From: Bacteroidota bacterium
Lineage (GTDB): Bacteria > Bacteroidota > Bacteroidia > Bacteroidales > JAAUTT01
NCBI GenBank assembly: GCA_030706405.1
Contig: JAUZOO010000002.1
Span: forward strand, 449,167 to 513,166
Length of the DNA: 64,000 nucleotides
Direction of reading: 5' to 3'
Both the position numbers and the translations under genes were made by a program. Within the stretch, counting starts at the first letter, position 1. Every line of letters begins with the position of its first letter. The notes below the pieces were generated by a model, which saw only the letters and a program-made list of their open reading frames with translations, made no database searches and had not been told where the DNA came from. Of the stretch, positions 43,971 through 53,277 are shown in pieces.

Positions 43971-44858
43971 CTAGTTATGATTAGTTAAACTAAAGAGAAA
44001 TGAAAACATAAAAGCTCCGTCAACCCCTCTTACCCGATTTTCACCGGGGTGATAATCGTAATAATACAACTGGTACGAAAATCGAAATTTATTTCCATTA
44101 TGCAGGTAATAAAATAATTGCAACTTGGTTTCGAAATTAGTGTATGTATTAAGCGAAGTCCATTGGGTTCCTTTAAGATTTAGATTGATACGGCTGCTGT
44201 TTCCCAAATAATCCTCAATTAACGGATAAGAAGGACGAATGGCAGCCGTAAATACCGGAACATAAGCTGATACGGAAAACCGCCATGTTCGGTTACAAAA
44301 AGGATAGCGAAAAATACTGAGGTTCAGTTGGTGCCGTTTTAAAGAAAACTCTCGTTCAATAATAAATTGGGGGCCTACCGAGGCAAACACTTCATAATTA
44401 TAACTGGCATTATTAAATTTTTCGTTATTTCTGAAATTACCAATAACATTCAGGTTAGCTCCTGCAAACAAACGGGTCTTCGATTTTCCCGACGGTTTTA
44501 AGTTCCATGCAAATAATGCATTCAAAACATTGTTATACGTGTTCGATTTTGTACTTAAATCGGCCAAATTATTACGATTTTTCAAGTACCCATATGCTAA
44601 ACCATAATTGATATCGGAGATAAAATTTTTGCGGTGAATATAAACACCTACTTCTCCTCCGGGTAACACCCCGCTATAAGTAAGCGGTGAAGTGCCCAGA
44701 TCCCGGACAGAAAAAAAATGACCGCCGGCTCCAAACTGAAGAAAAACATGAGAACGTTCGCGGGTCGATAACGAAATACTGTCATTTTCGTTGCTCGCAA
44801 ACAACGACGAAAATCCCCAACAGGCAAACAGTATCGTTAAAAGCCCTTTATATTGCAT
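43971..44858 (-). CDS. Outer-membrane barrel protein, function unknown
   Basis: This 295-residue protein has a signal peptide (FACWGFSSLFAS) and a strand-rich chain with FLQFGAGGHFF, GGEVGVYIHRKNFISDINYGLAYGY (cited in part) and many aromatic residues. It ends with GAFMFSFLFSLTNHN, which is not a canonical aromatic terminus. It is encoded directly before the S41 peptidase gene on the same strand, so the two products probably act together in the envelope. No family was recognised. Confidence 0.72.
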   Translation of the reverse strand: MQYKGLLTILFACWGFSSLFASNENDSISLSTRERSHVFLQFGAGGHFFSVRDLGTSPLTYSGVLPGGEVGVYIHRKNFISDINYGLAYGYLKNRNNLADLSTKSNTYNNVLNALFAWNLKPSGKSKTRLFAGANLNVIGNFRNNEKFNNASYNYEVFASVGPQFIIEREFSLKRHQLNLSIFRYPFCNRTWRFSVSAYVPVFTAAIRPSYPLIEDYLGNSSRINLNLKGTQWTSLNTYTNFETKLQLFYYLHNGNKFRFSYQLYYYDYHPGENRVRGVDGAFMFSFLFSLTNHN

Positions 44859-45039
44859 AAAATATTAGTAAAATATTTATTTTTAATAATTTACACTAAT
44901 AAACCTTTTGTCAAAATTGGTTCATTACGGTTTAAATGTACATTTTTTAGTTATTACCTACAACTTGCAACGAAGATTTACCTTAACCTTTTACTTTTAA
45001 AAATAACATTCATATTTACAACGATATAAATGACAAAAA

Positions 45040-45081
45040 AATTCCTTTGATGTTACCTTGCACGATAACCTCAAAGGAATT
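45040..45081 (-). terminator. Terminator behind the DUF4251 gene
   Basis: AATTCCTTTGA (45040-45050) pairs perfectly with TCAAAGGAATT (45071-45081). The 20-base loop contains a further GTTA/TAAC pair. On the minus strand a run of seven T follows. Confidence 0.8.
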
Positions 45082-45102
45082 CTCTTATTCAATTTTAAAA
45101 AA

Positions 45103-45729
45103 TCAAAACCTGGAAAATCTATGAAAAATTTGCATCCGTGCAGCGGGAGGAAAATGACGTAAATCGGCCACAGTTGACATCCCCTGGTAAGTACTAGTAT
45201 TATATAATGGTTGCACCCAGCCATCCCACGTCAGACGCCCCGGTCGCAAGCCGCTCAACGTAGCTGAAGCCCTGCCATTAGCCGAGATATCGATAAATAC
45301 GGTATAAAATCCGTTAATGGAATTGACCTCCATTGTGATAAAAAATGAAGAATTTTTTGGGTCCTTTTTGACCTTCCAGCCGCTAATTGTTCCTTCAACG
45401 GTTACCCCGCCAACGCCATTATATCCAACTCCGCTGTTATTGCCGGTTTGGATCACAACTTCGGAGGAATCGACCATAATAAAGTTTAATTCGGAAGGTA
45501 CCCAAATCCGGTATCCCCACTGATTATACAAATAATCAGCTTCTAGCACAAACGACATGCTATCGATTATGCCTTTCAATTTCAGGTATTCATTTGCAAA
45601 TGCTGAATCCCTGGCTGCTTTCCGTTTTTGTTTTTCAGTCTTTACGACTTCCTTGTTTGTTGCATTTTCCTGAGCCGATAATCCGCTTGCAAGAAACAAG
45701 GCTACAATGATTATGGCTAGTGTTTTCAT
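45103..45729 (-). CDS. DUF4251 secreted protein
   Basis: This 208-residue protein has a signal peptide (IIIVALFLASGLSAQ) followed by a Lys-rich linker (KTEKQKRKAARDSAF). The DUF4251 domain shows MSFVLEADYLYNQWG, ELNFIMVDSSEVVIQ and GVGGVTVEGTISG. Such proteins are common in Bacteroidota, are thought to be periplasmic, and have no known function. ATG 45729 is preferred over TTG 45750 because it starts a normal signal peptide. It is monocistronic, with a terminator behind it. Confidence 0.88.
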   Translation of the reverse strand: MKTLAIIIVALFLASGLSAQENATNKEVVKTEKQKRKAARDSAFANEYLKLKGIIDSMSFVLEADYLYNQWGYRIWVPSELNFIMVDSSEVVIQTGNNSGVGYNGVGGVTVEGTISGWKVKKDPKNSSFFITMEVNSINGFYTVFIDISANGRASATLSGLRPGRLTWDGWVQPLYNTSTYQGMSTVADLRHFPPAARMQIFHRFSRF

Positions 45730-45814
45730 AGCTATATAATTTATCGTCAATAAGATGAAGCAAATTATATACCTAACCGGTTAAACAAAACATTTTTTTT
45801 GAAGTCGGTTAATT

Positions 45815-46465
45815 TTACCGTAATACTTTAAATGCAAAGTTAGCATGGCCAAAAACAAACATGGTACGCAACCAAATAGGAAGGAGCATCTCGGTTCCGC
45901 GGGCAGTAGTAATGTCCCCCAGGTCAATAATATCTTCCCATCCAAATAGTTTAAGGAGAGCCGTTATTTCCTGCTTTGCATCCCTGTTGTTACCCGAGAG
46001 AAACATGGAGGGGGCACCTCCCGGTTTTGCAGCAGCCACCATTATCAGAGCACTTACCGTGTTCAAGGTTTTTACTACATAGCTATCGGGCAAAGCTTTT
46101 TGTACTTCTTCTCCCAATGAATTGGTATTGGTAAGTTCCGGAATCAGAAAAGGAGGCATTCCTTTTGAGAAATCGAGCGGATTTGAAATATCAACCACAA
46201 TCTTACCTGATAATTTGGTTTTTAACATTTTTATCACCGGAAGAACAGCTTCGCCTTTCAGACAGATAAAAACGATTTCGCCAAATGCAGCGACTTCGTC
46301 AAAAGTCCCAACCGAAGCCTTTGCGCCTTTATTCACCACCCATTCAAGGGCTTTTTCGTTGGTGGCCGAGCGGGAACCCATTTTTACATCGTACCCCAAC
46401 TCGAACATTTTTGTAGCAATGGTGCTGCCAACCATACCTGTACCTAAAATCCCAATCTTTTTCAT
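45815..46465 (-). CDS. NADPH-dependent F420-reductase-like oxidoreductase
   Basis: This 216-residue cytoplasmic protein has an N-terminal Rossmann fold with GILGTGMVGSTIA (about 5-17), and MGSRSATNEKA marks NADP preference through the Arg after the second strand. The later segments VVDISNPLDF, VVKTLNTV and SGNNRDAK match the F420-oxidoreductase-type dinucleotide-binding family. Bacteroidota do not generally make F420, so the real partner is more likely a different metabolite or protein. It is monocistronic. Confidence 0.85.
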   Translation of the reverse strand: MKKIGILGTGMVGSTIATKMFELGYDVKMGSRSATNEKALEWVVNKGAKASVGTFDEVAAFGEIVFICLKGEAVLPVIKMLKTKLSGKIVVDISNPLDFSKGMPPFLIPELTNTNSLGEEVQKALPDSYVVKTLNTVSALIMVAAAKPGGAPSMFLSGNNRDAKQEITALLKLFGWEDIIDLGDITTARGTEMLLPIWLRTMFVFGHANFAFKVLR

Positions 46466-46519
46466 GACATTTTATTTTATCAACAATTTGGTTGTCAAAT
46501 ACAAACGAAATTATCTATT

Positions 46520-47248
46520 CTAAATAGTCCAAAGCAACCCGATATAGGAAGAAAACAGATTATCGTGGATGAAACTGTTTCCCACGGAAAACAGAAGATG
46601 AAACCTAGGCGAAAAGTTAAGAAACCCTCCGGCGTTAAATCCGGCAGACGATTGGCCATTAACATCAGAAGCGGTATGATAATAAATTTCCCCTCCTAAC
46701 GTAAGTACGGAAGAAAAATCGTATTGAACCTCCCAGCCCGTAAACAGCCAATTTTGATTACCAATGCCGGGATTTATCCAATATCCTCCACCTCCATAAG
46801 TAGTAAGCTTTCCGTACGATTTCTGTAGCCAAACCGGAAGATATAGCTGCACATTTCCGTTTCCAAAAACAGAATTGGCAATGGTGGGTACTTCTATTAT
46901 CGGGAAAACGCCAACCTGCGGACATGCCTCACTTTCTTTAATGAAGCGATATTTAAGGCCGACCTCCGTATTGGCATAGCCAGATTTAAAACCGCCGAAC
47001 CTGCTGAAACTATAATTTACCGGCAATAGCAGATGTAACTGTACATTTGGAAGAATTCCGTAATTTACCTCGAAATGCGGCAGAGTACCTGACCATACTT
47101 TTTGTTGATGATTATTTACAGACGATATATAATACTCCCAATGTTTATAATCAACGGGCTCCGGGTCATCTGCATAAAATGGCGGACCCGCATAGCCACT
47201 TGCTATGCATAAAAAGAATATTGCGATACTTGTAACAAGACACTTCAT
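46520..47248 (-). CDS. Outer-membrane protein, MetA-pathway/phenol-degradation-like barrel
   Basis: This 242-residue protein has a signal peptide (FFLCIASGYAG), the opening PPFYADDPEPVDYKHWE and a barrel of alternating strands (VQLHLLLPVNYSF, EVGLKYRFI, TLGGEIYYHT). It ends with FSSYIGLLWTI. The ADDPEPVDYKHWE opening is typical of outer-membrane proteins grouped with the putative phenol-degradation meta-pathway barrel. The transported compound is unknown. It is encoded 6 bases after the DUF255 gene and probably forms an operon with it. Confidence 0.75.
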   Translation of the reverse strand: MKCLVTSIAIFFLCIASGYAGPPFYADDPEPVDYKHWEYYISSVNNHQQKVWSGTLPHFEVNYGILPNVQLHLLLPVNYSFSRFGGFKSGYANTEVGLKYRFIKESEACPQVGVFPIIEVPTIANSVFGNGNVQLYLPVWLQKSYGKLTTYGGGGYWINPGIGNQNWLFTGWEVQYDFSSVLTLGGEIYYHTASDVNGQSSAGFNAGGFLNFSPRFHLLFSVGNSFIHDNLFSSYIGLLWTI

Positions 47249-47254
47249 GGCTAA

Positions 47255-49288
47255 TCATTTATTGCTAATCTGAGCGACAAGTTCTCGGACTGAATGGACG
47301 GGTAATCCACAGGTTCTATTTTGGCACAAATAAAATGTCGTTTTTTCCTTTACATTTTTATGGGTCAAATAAGGAATATCTTCCTCATTTACTCCTCCTA
47401 TTATAAGAACATTTGGAAGAAACATTCGGTGTAACTCAAAACTTTCTGCTGCACAATCCGGACCCACCACGGCTATTATGGACGGCGGAGTTATAAACCA
47501 GATCATCAGTTTCAGCCACGAGGCTCCGTAAGGCCCGGTTTCAGGTAATTTATCGGCCAATTGAACCAACATATGTTGCGCCATTTTCTGATAGTCATCG
47601 TTCAAAAATATTTCTCCAAGTATGTACAGATTTTCGGCCATTATCGAATTTGACGAAGGTATGACGCCGTCGAATAGTTCGAAGTTCCGCTTTATAAGCT
47701 GTTCACTGACATCGGAAGTGTAATAAAACAAGCTGGATTCGTTACTATAGAAGTGAAGGATAGTATATTGGGCAAGTTCACTGGCTTTAAAAAGCCAATA
47801 TTTTTCAAAGGTTACCTGGTATAACAACAAAAATGCCTTAATGGTAAAAGCATAGTCGTCCAAAAAAGCATCGATGGATGATTTTCCATTCATAAAACTT
47901 CTAAATAGCTGCCTGTCTGCCGTCATAGAGTTATCAGCGATAAATCGGGCATTTCGAACAGCTGTTTCAAGATATTCAGGATTTCCAATTGCTTTGTAAG
48001 CGTCGATATATCCCTCTATCATCAAAGCATTCCACGAAGTAAGAATTTTGTTGTCCAAAGCCGGTTTAGATCTTTGATTACGAATATGCAGAAGCTTTCT
48101 TTTAACTTCGGTAAGCTGTTCCGAAAATTGCAGAATATCAAGGCCCCGTTCGTTGCAAAATGCTTTATCGTCGGTTTTGCGGTACAGAACGTTTTTTCCT
48201 TGTTCCCAATTTCCTTGTTCCGAAACATTGAAATAGTCTTTAATCAATTGCACTTCAGCAGGAGATAAAATGGCGAGGTCATCTGTCGTCCATGCATAAT
48301 ATTTTCCTTCTTCGCCTTCCGAGTCGGCATCTAACGACGAATAGAAACCATACTCTGGCGATGTCAATTCGGCAGTCACAAACCGAAGAGTATCTTCAAC
48401 AACCTGTTTATACAAAGGATTACCACTCATCTGAAAAGCTTTGGCATAAAGACTAACCAGCTGGGCATTATCATACAACATCTTTTCGAAATGAGGAACA
48501 CGCCAATAAATATCAGTGGAATAACGGGCAAAACCGCCACCTATCTGGTCATAAATACCTCCCATGGCCATCTGATCAAGCGTAAGTGTGACGATATCAA
48601 GTATCTTCACGTCCTTTCTAACATCGTAATAACTTAAAAGAAAATCGTAAACACATGGCATCGGAAATTTAGGAACAGCATTCAGACCTCCGTAGGTGTG
48701 GTCAAATAATGACATCCATTCGTCTACTATCTGATGAAGGTCATTAAGTTGAAAATATGATAATTGACTGGAGTGTAATCCGACCAAACTGTTGACATTA
48801 ATATCCTGAGTAATACCGTCAGCCATCTCGTTTATTTCGTCTCGCGAACTACGATATAAGTGGTTTAGCTGCTGAAGAAGAAAAACCCACTGACTTTTGG
48901 TATAATATGAACCTGCAAAAACAGGTTTTCCATCACTCAATGCAATCACGTTCAATGGCCAGCCTCCTCTTCCGGTAAGACGTTGAGCAACCTCCATATA
49001 TACCTGATCAACATCCGGGCGCTCCTCTCTGTCCACTTTTACCGACACAAAATGCTCATTCATAATTGCCGCCACATCTGCATCTGAAAACGATTCATGC
49101 TCCATCACATGACACCAATGGCACGCTGCATAACCAATACTGATAACTACAAGTTTATCCTCCTGCCGGGCTTTTGCCCATGCTTCGTCATTCCAAGCAT
49201 ACCAGTCTACAGGATTATGAACATGCATCAAAAGGTATGGGCTGCCTTCGTTGACGAGATGATTGGTATAGGTATTGCTATTGGTCAT
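47255..49288 (-). CDS. DUF255 thioredoxin-fold protein (YyaL/SSP411 family)
   Basis: This 677-residue protein starts with a thioredoxin-like domain marked by [17 protein letters not shown] and the redox motif CHWC (Cys 56 and 59), then [10 protein letters not shown] and GRGGWPLNV. An (alpha/alpha)6-barrel part follows, with [26 protein letters not shown] and [10 protein letters not shown]. The family is widespread from bacteria to man (spermatogenesis-associated protein 20). Its biochemical role is not settled, though sugar-epimerase-like folds have been noted. No signal peptide is present. Confidence 0.93.
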   Translation of the reverse strand: MTNSNTYTNHLVNEGSPYLLMHVHNPVDWYAWNDEAWAKARQEDKLVVISIGYAACHWCHVMEHESFSDADVAAIMNEHFVSVKVDREERPDVDQVYMEVAQRLTGRGGWPLNVIALSDGKPVFAGSYYTKSQWVFLLQQLNHLYRSSRDEINEMADGITQDINVNSLVGLHSSQLSYFQLNDLHQIVDEWMSLFDHTYGGLNAVPKFPMPCVYDFLLSYYDVRKDVKILDIVTLTLDQMAMGGIYDQIGGGFARYSTDIYWRVPHFEKMLYDNAQLVSLYAKAFQMSGNPLYKQVVEDTLRFVTAELTSPEYGFYSSLDADSEGEEGKYYAWTTDDLAILSPAEVQLIKDYFNVSEQGNWEQGKNVLYRKTDDKAFCNERGLDILQFSEQLTEVKRKLLHIRNQRSKPALDNKILTSWNALMIEGYIDAYKAIGNPEYLETAVRNARFIADNSMTADRQLFRSFMNGKSSIDAFLDDYAFTIKAFLLLYQVTFEKYWLFKASELAQYTILHFYSNESSLFYYTSDVSEQLIKRNFELFDGVIPSSNSIMAENLYILGEIFLNDDYQKMAQHMLVQLADKLPETGPYGASWLKLMIWFITPPSIIAVVGPDCAAESFELHRMFLPNVLIIGGVNEEDIPYLTHKNVKEKTTFYLCQNRTCGLPVHSVRELVAQISNK

Positions 49289-49355
49289 CGTATCGCTTTA
49301 TTTATCAATACACTTAAAACAATACGCACAGGAATATGTTGACTAAAAAATAAAA

Positions 49356-49385
49356 CTCCGCCCCGATTTCACAATCGGAACGGAG
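49356..49385 (-). terminator. Terminator at the end of the FtsX exporter operon
   Basis: CTCCGCCCCGAT (49356-49367) pairs with ATCGGAACGGAG (49374-49385) at 10 of 12 positions around a 6-base loop. On the minus strand the stem is followed by a T-rich tail (complement of 49344-49355). It lies 31 bases after the last permease stop codon. Confidence 0.82.
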
Positions 49386-49416
49386 AGCTAATCAAAATCT
49401 AACTACTAACTAAACA

Positions 49417-51822
49417 TTATTCGTACCTGAGCACTTCCGCCGGATTACGCACCGATGCCTTGTAGCTTTGCCAACTTACCGTAAGTATGGTAATGAAAAG
49501 CGTTGCTAAACCGGCTATCACAAATATCCACCAGCTGATATCGGTACGGTAGGCAAAGTTTTGTAACCACTTGCTCATTGCCCAATACACCAATGGACAA
49601 GCAATAACAAAGGCAATAGCCGTCCACCGGAAAAAATTACGATTTATAAACAGCATTATTTCGGATACCTGCGCACCATTTACTTTGCGGATGCCTATTT
49701 CCTTTTTCTTCTGATTGATATAGTGCAGCAATAGTCCGTAAAGTCCCAGACCGGCAATGGAAAGCGACAGAATGGTGAGCAGGATATAAAACTTACCAAA
49801 ACGAACCTCGGAAAAATACTGGCGGTTAAACAAGTCGTCGGCAAAAAAATAATTAAACGGATCCTCCGGAAAATGACGCTTATATATTTCCTGCAAACGA
49901 GCTACAGCTGCCTGCATATCGGGAGTATTTACGCGAACGGAATAAAAACCAAACTCGTAAGGATGATCGTTATTCCAAATCATTGGATAGATAGGTTTAT
50001 GCAATCCTTCGTTGTGAAAATCGGCAACTACTCCAATAATTTCACGTGGTTTAGAATTTTTACCCGTTCTTACAATTTGTTTACCGATAGCGTCCTGAAT
50101 ATTAGTAAATCCAAGTTTGAAAGCAGCTGTTTCATTAATAAGTATTTTATCTACATTATTGGCAGGAGTAACAGAAAAATTTCGTCCAGCCAGCAGTTTT
50201 AACGAATATGTGTTGATTAAACCGTCGTCGGCATTGTTTGTGCAGAATGTTTGCCCGGGCTGTACACCGGCATCGGGACGGATAAATTCATCGGTTCGCC
50301 AGCGAGGTTCCTGTCCGGGTACGTTCATGGTTGCGGTTGCAGCCGAAAACTGAGGGTTGGCAAGCAGTTCATTACGAAAAGCAAGAAATTTTGTTCTTCT
50401 CAACTCTCCGGTACTATTGGTGGAGGCAGGAGCACTCAAAATCATTACACGGTCTATTTTCATGCCTAACTGATAGTTCTGCATAAAGCGTATTTGTTTA
50501 AATACGATAATTGTTCCGCTGATAAATACAATGGAAATTACCAGCTGGGCAATAACCAATCCCTTTTTAAAGCCACTCCTTCCGGTTATGCCTTTCCGAC
50601 CTGTAAAAGAGCTCATGCGCATAATACTCACCGAAGTATATAAACTCGAAAATAATATTCCCGAAAAACAGGCCAGAGCCAAAAAGAAAGCTATTTTTTC
50701 GCCGGGAACGAAAGCATGACTTAGCGGCAGACTAAAAAAACGGGCAAATGGTGTCAACAAAACAAGGTATAGTCCATACGCTAATATTACGGCCATAACA
50801 TTAATAATGATGCTTTCGGTAAGCGATTGCAACCAAACATGAAAACGCGATGCTCCTATTAGTTTACGAATTAAAATTTCGTGCGCCCGTTTTACCGACT
50901 GGGCCGTTGAAAGATTCACAAAGTTTATCCAGGCAATAAATAATGTAAGCAGCCCGACAATAAGAAGGTTTACTAATGATTTGGGATTCGTTCCTGCACC
51001 AAACTCGCCCTGAAGACCACTTAAAAAATGCAGTTCGGGTAATTGTTGAAGGTTAAAATGGGCCGTTTTTCCTTCTTCTTTTAAAAATCCCATATGGCGA
51101 TCAACAAAACCGTTAATTCCGGCCTCCACCTGTTCTTTAGATGCGCCTGGTTTCAGCCGAACATAATTCCACCAGCCAGCCCCTTTCCATGTATCCTGCT
51201 CGGGTATCCAACCAAAATGAACGAAGGTTCGTATCGAAATAAAATATTCGGCATCCAAGTGGGTATTTGAGGGCAAATCGGCAAATACCCCGGTTACTTC
51301 AACCGGCATTCCTTCATTCACTTTGATAACTTTACCCACAGGGCTTTCTGATCCGAAAAGTGCTTTGGCTTTGCTGGCAGATAGTATTCCGGTAAGAGGT
51401 TTTTTAAAATCGGCTTTCCCCTGCAAAAAGGTAAGTGGAAAAACCTTTTCAAATCCCTCGTCCACCCAAAGCACGTTCTGGTCGCTGTAACCGACTACGC
51501 CATTTCGAATCAGGCAACGCTCAAGATAGGTAAGCGTATTTGCTTCTATTCCGGGCACTTCCTGTTTTAGAGCGAAGTACATCTGGCGTGGAGTTTGGGC
51601 TCCTTTGTAAGTTTCCGCACCATCTTTGAAAACAGACATATTAACACGGTAAACCCGATCATTCCCATTAAAAAAACGGTCGTACGATGTTTCGTAAATA
51701 AGGTAGTGAAGGATAAAAAGAAAAGCGGTAATTCCAATAGTAAGCCCTCCGATATTAATAAGACTCACGCTCCTGTTTTTCAGGAGACTGCGGAAAGCCG
51801 AAACAAAATAGATTCGCAGCAT
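49417..51822 (-). CDS. FtsX/MacB-type ABC permease
   Basis: This 801-residue inner-membrane protein has two FtsX units. Each begins with a membrane helix and a large periplasmic MacB-like domain. Membrane segments lie near residues 20-42, in a cluster at about 280-430, and in the last 130 residues. The C-terminus NPAEVLRYE and the cytoplasmic EIGIRKVNGA coupling segment are typical. Such permeases do not carry substrate through themselves but transmit ATPase motion to the periplasm (mechanotransmission). It lies 17 bases behind the ATPase gene and ends the operon. Confidence 0.93.
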   Translation of the reverse strand: MLRIYFVSAFRSLLKNRSVSLINIGGLTIGITAFLFILHYLIYETSYDRFFNGNDRVYRVNMSVFKDGAETYKGAQTPRQMYFALKQEVPGIEANTLTYLERCLIRNGVVGYSDQNVLWVDEGFEKVFPLTFLQGKADFKKPLTGILSASKAKALFGSESPVGKVIKVNEGMPVEVTGVFADLPSNTHLDAEYFISIRTFVHFGWIPEQDTWKGAGWWNYVRLKPGASKEQVEAGINGFVDRHMGFLKEEGKTAHFNLQQLPELHFLSGLQGEFGAGTNPKSLVNLLIVGLLTLFIAWINFVNLSTAQSVKRAHEILIRKLIGASRFHVWLQSLTESIIINVMAVILAYGLYLVLLTPFARFFSLPLSHAFVPGEKIAFFLALACFSGILFSSLYTSVSIMRMSSFTGRKGITGRSGFKKGLVIAQLVISIVFISGTIIVFKQIRFMQNYQLGMKIDRVMILSAPASTNSTGELRRTKFLAFRNELLANPQFSAATATMNVPGQEPRWRTDEFIRPDAGVQPGQTFCTNNADDGLINTYSLKLLAGRNFSVTPANNVDKILINETAAFKLGFTNIQDAIGKQIVRTGKNSKPREIIGVVADFHNEGLHKPIYPMIWNNDHPYEFGFYSVRVNTPDMQAAVARLQEIYKRHFPEDPFNYFFADDLFNRQYFSEVRFGKFYILLTILSLSIAGLGLYGLLLHYINQKKKEIGIRKVNGAQVSEIMLFINRNFFRWTAIAFVIACPLVYWAMSKWLQNFAYRTDISWWIFVIAGLATLFITILTVSWQSYKASVRNPAEVLRYE

Positions 51823-51839
51823 TGTTAGTTTGTTTTATA

Positions 51840-52529
51840 TTATTCAAGAACTTCTACCCGGTGCTCAACATTCATAACCTTACCGTCAAACAGATTTATC
51901 ACCCGGTGAGCAAATGAAGCATCACGGTCGGAATGCGTTACCATCACAATGGTAGTACCTTCCTTGTTAAGTTCGGAGAGAAGTTTCATTACTTCGAGAC
52001 CGTTTTTTGAGTCGAGATTACCGGTAGGCTCATCGGCAAGGATTAGCTTGGGATTGGCAACCACAGCACGGGCAATGGCTACGCGCTGCTGCTGTCCGCC
52101 CGAAAGCTGCTGCGGAAAATGGTGTTTACGATGGCCTATTTTCATCCGTTCGAGGGCTTTTTCTACCAATTCTTTTCGTTCGAAAGCCTTCATCTTGAGG
52201 TAAATAAGCGGAAGCTCTACATTTTCATAGACATTGAGCTCGTCGATAAGGTTAAAGCTTTGAAAAACAAAACCTATATTTCCCTTTCGGATGCTTGTGC
52301 GCTGACGTTCGTGCATACTGGCCACTTCGGAACTATCAAAAAGATAGCTTCCTGAAGTTGGATTGTCGAGCATCCCAAGAATACTAAGCAGAGTTGATTT
52401 ACCGCACCCTGATGGCCCCATAATTGCCGTGAACTCTCCCCTTTTAACATGCAGGTTTACGTTATCCAATGCAGTAGTTTCCACTTCCTCGGTACGGAAC
52501 ACCCGCGATAATTCGTTAATTTGTATCAT
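51840..52529 (-). CDS. ABC ATPase of MacB/LolD type
   Basis: This 229-residue ATPase has Walker A GPSGCGKST (about 38-46), the signature LSGGQQQRVAIARA, Walker B LILADEPTGNLDSK and the switch His in VMVTHSDRDA. These match the LolD/MacB/FtsE class that works with FtsX-type permeases. It is the only ATPase gene in the operon, so it probably serves both permeases encoded here, as homodimers or alternately. Confidence 0.95.
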   Translation of the reverse strand: MIQINELSRVFRTEEVETTALDNVNLHVKRGEFTAIMGPSGCGKSTLLSILGMLDNPTSGSYLFDSSEVASMHERQRTSIRKGNIGFVFQSFNLIDELNVYENVELPLIYLKMKAFERKELVEKALERMKIGHRKHHFPQQLSGGQQQRVAIARAVVANPKLILADEPTGNLDSKNGLEVMKLLSELNKEGTTIVMVTHSDRDASFAHRVINLFDGKVMNVEHRVEVLE

Positions 52530-52584
52530 AATTGTATGGATTTAGTATGTTTTAATCGGTATGTTATTAAATCAATAATTTAGT

Positions 52585-53253
52585 CTAATTACCTTCCCAA
52601 AAGTCATTTAGCTTTCGTTGCTGCAAATCAATCTCGGAGAAACCTACATTACATTCTTTTCCTACCGACGATTGTGCGCTAAACCCGATTCGAAGATTAT
52701 CTATTTTATCCAGTTTAAACGCTCTAATTAAATACCAGTCTTTACCATCTGATGAATAATAAAAATTAAATGTTTTCCCTTTAGCTGAACCACTCATTCG
52801 ATAATAAACTGCTTTGGAAGAAATTGCGATGGAGTTACAGTCATCGGCAGTTTCGTTGCAAACAACGGTCACAACCCGAGGGGTTCCTTTATAATCAACT
52901 TCAAAACAGAATTTGGCAAAGTGTGTTTCATCATTATAAACCAGCAATACTCCTGCGTCCCATTTGGTTTTAAAATCGGGTTCTATCCTGGCAGAAAAAA
53001 TAAAATCAGAGTCGGGTTTAAAAATCAATCTTGGCGATTTATTTATTTTATGCCTTCCATCCGGAGAAATAAACAAATCAGTTTTGCCGGGAGCTACAAT
53101 TGACAAACTACTGGAATCGATAACGTTATAACTCAATGGTACATTTTCAAACTTCAAAGGATAAGGAATTGACTTTATCCTTACTTCCTGTGCATTGATG
53201 TTGCTATACAATGTCAATGTAATAAAACCAATAAGAACCCTATTTAGTATCAT
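52585..53253 (-). CDS. Secreted DUF1349 (concanavalin-fold) protein
   Basis: This 222-residue protein has a signal peptide (TLTLYSNINAQ) and a domain with FSARIEPDFKTKWDAGVLLVYND, HFAKFCFEVDYKG, VYYRMSGSAKGKTFNFYYSSDGKDWYLIR and LRIGFSAQS, all cited in part. This is the DUF1349/laminin-G-like jelly roll found in glycan-binding proteins. Its gene lies between a permease gene and the ATPase gene, 24 and 55 bases away, so it is part of the exporter operon. It could bind a glycan or be an exported or helper component. Confidence 0.85.
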   Translation of the reverse strand: MILNRVLIGFITLTLYSNINAQEVRIKSIPYPLKFENVPLSYNVIDSSSLSIVAPGKTDLFISPDGRHKINKSPRLIFKPDSDFIFSARIEPDFKTKWDAGVLLVYNDETHFAKFCFEVDYKGTPRVVTVVCNETADDCNSIAISSKAVYYRMSGSAKGKTFNFYYSSDGKDWYLIRAFKLDKIDNLRIGFSAQSSVGKECNVGFSEIDLQQRKLNDFWEGN

Positions 53254-53277
53254 AATCTATTTTAATTTTAATTGTTT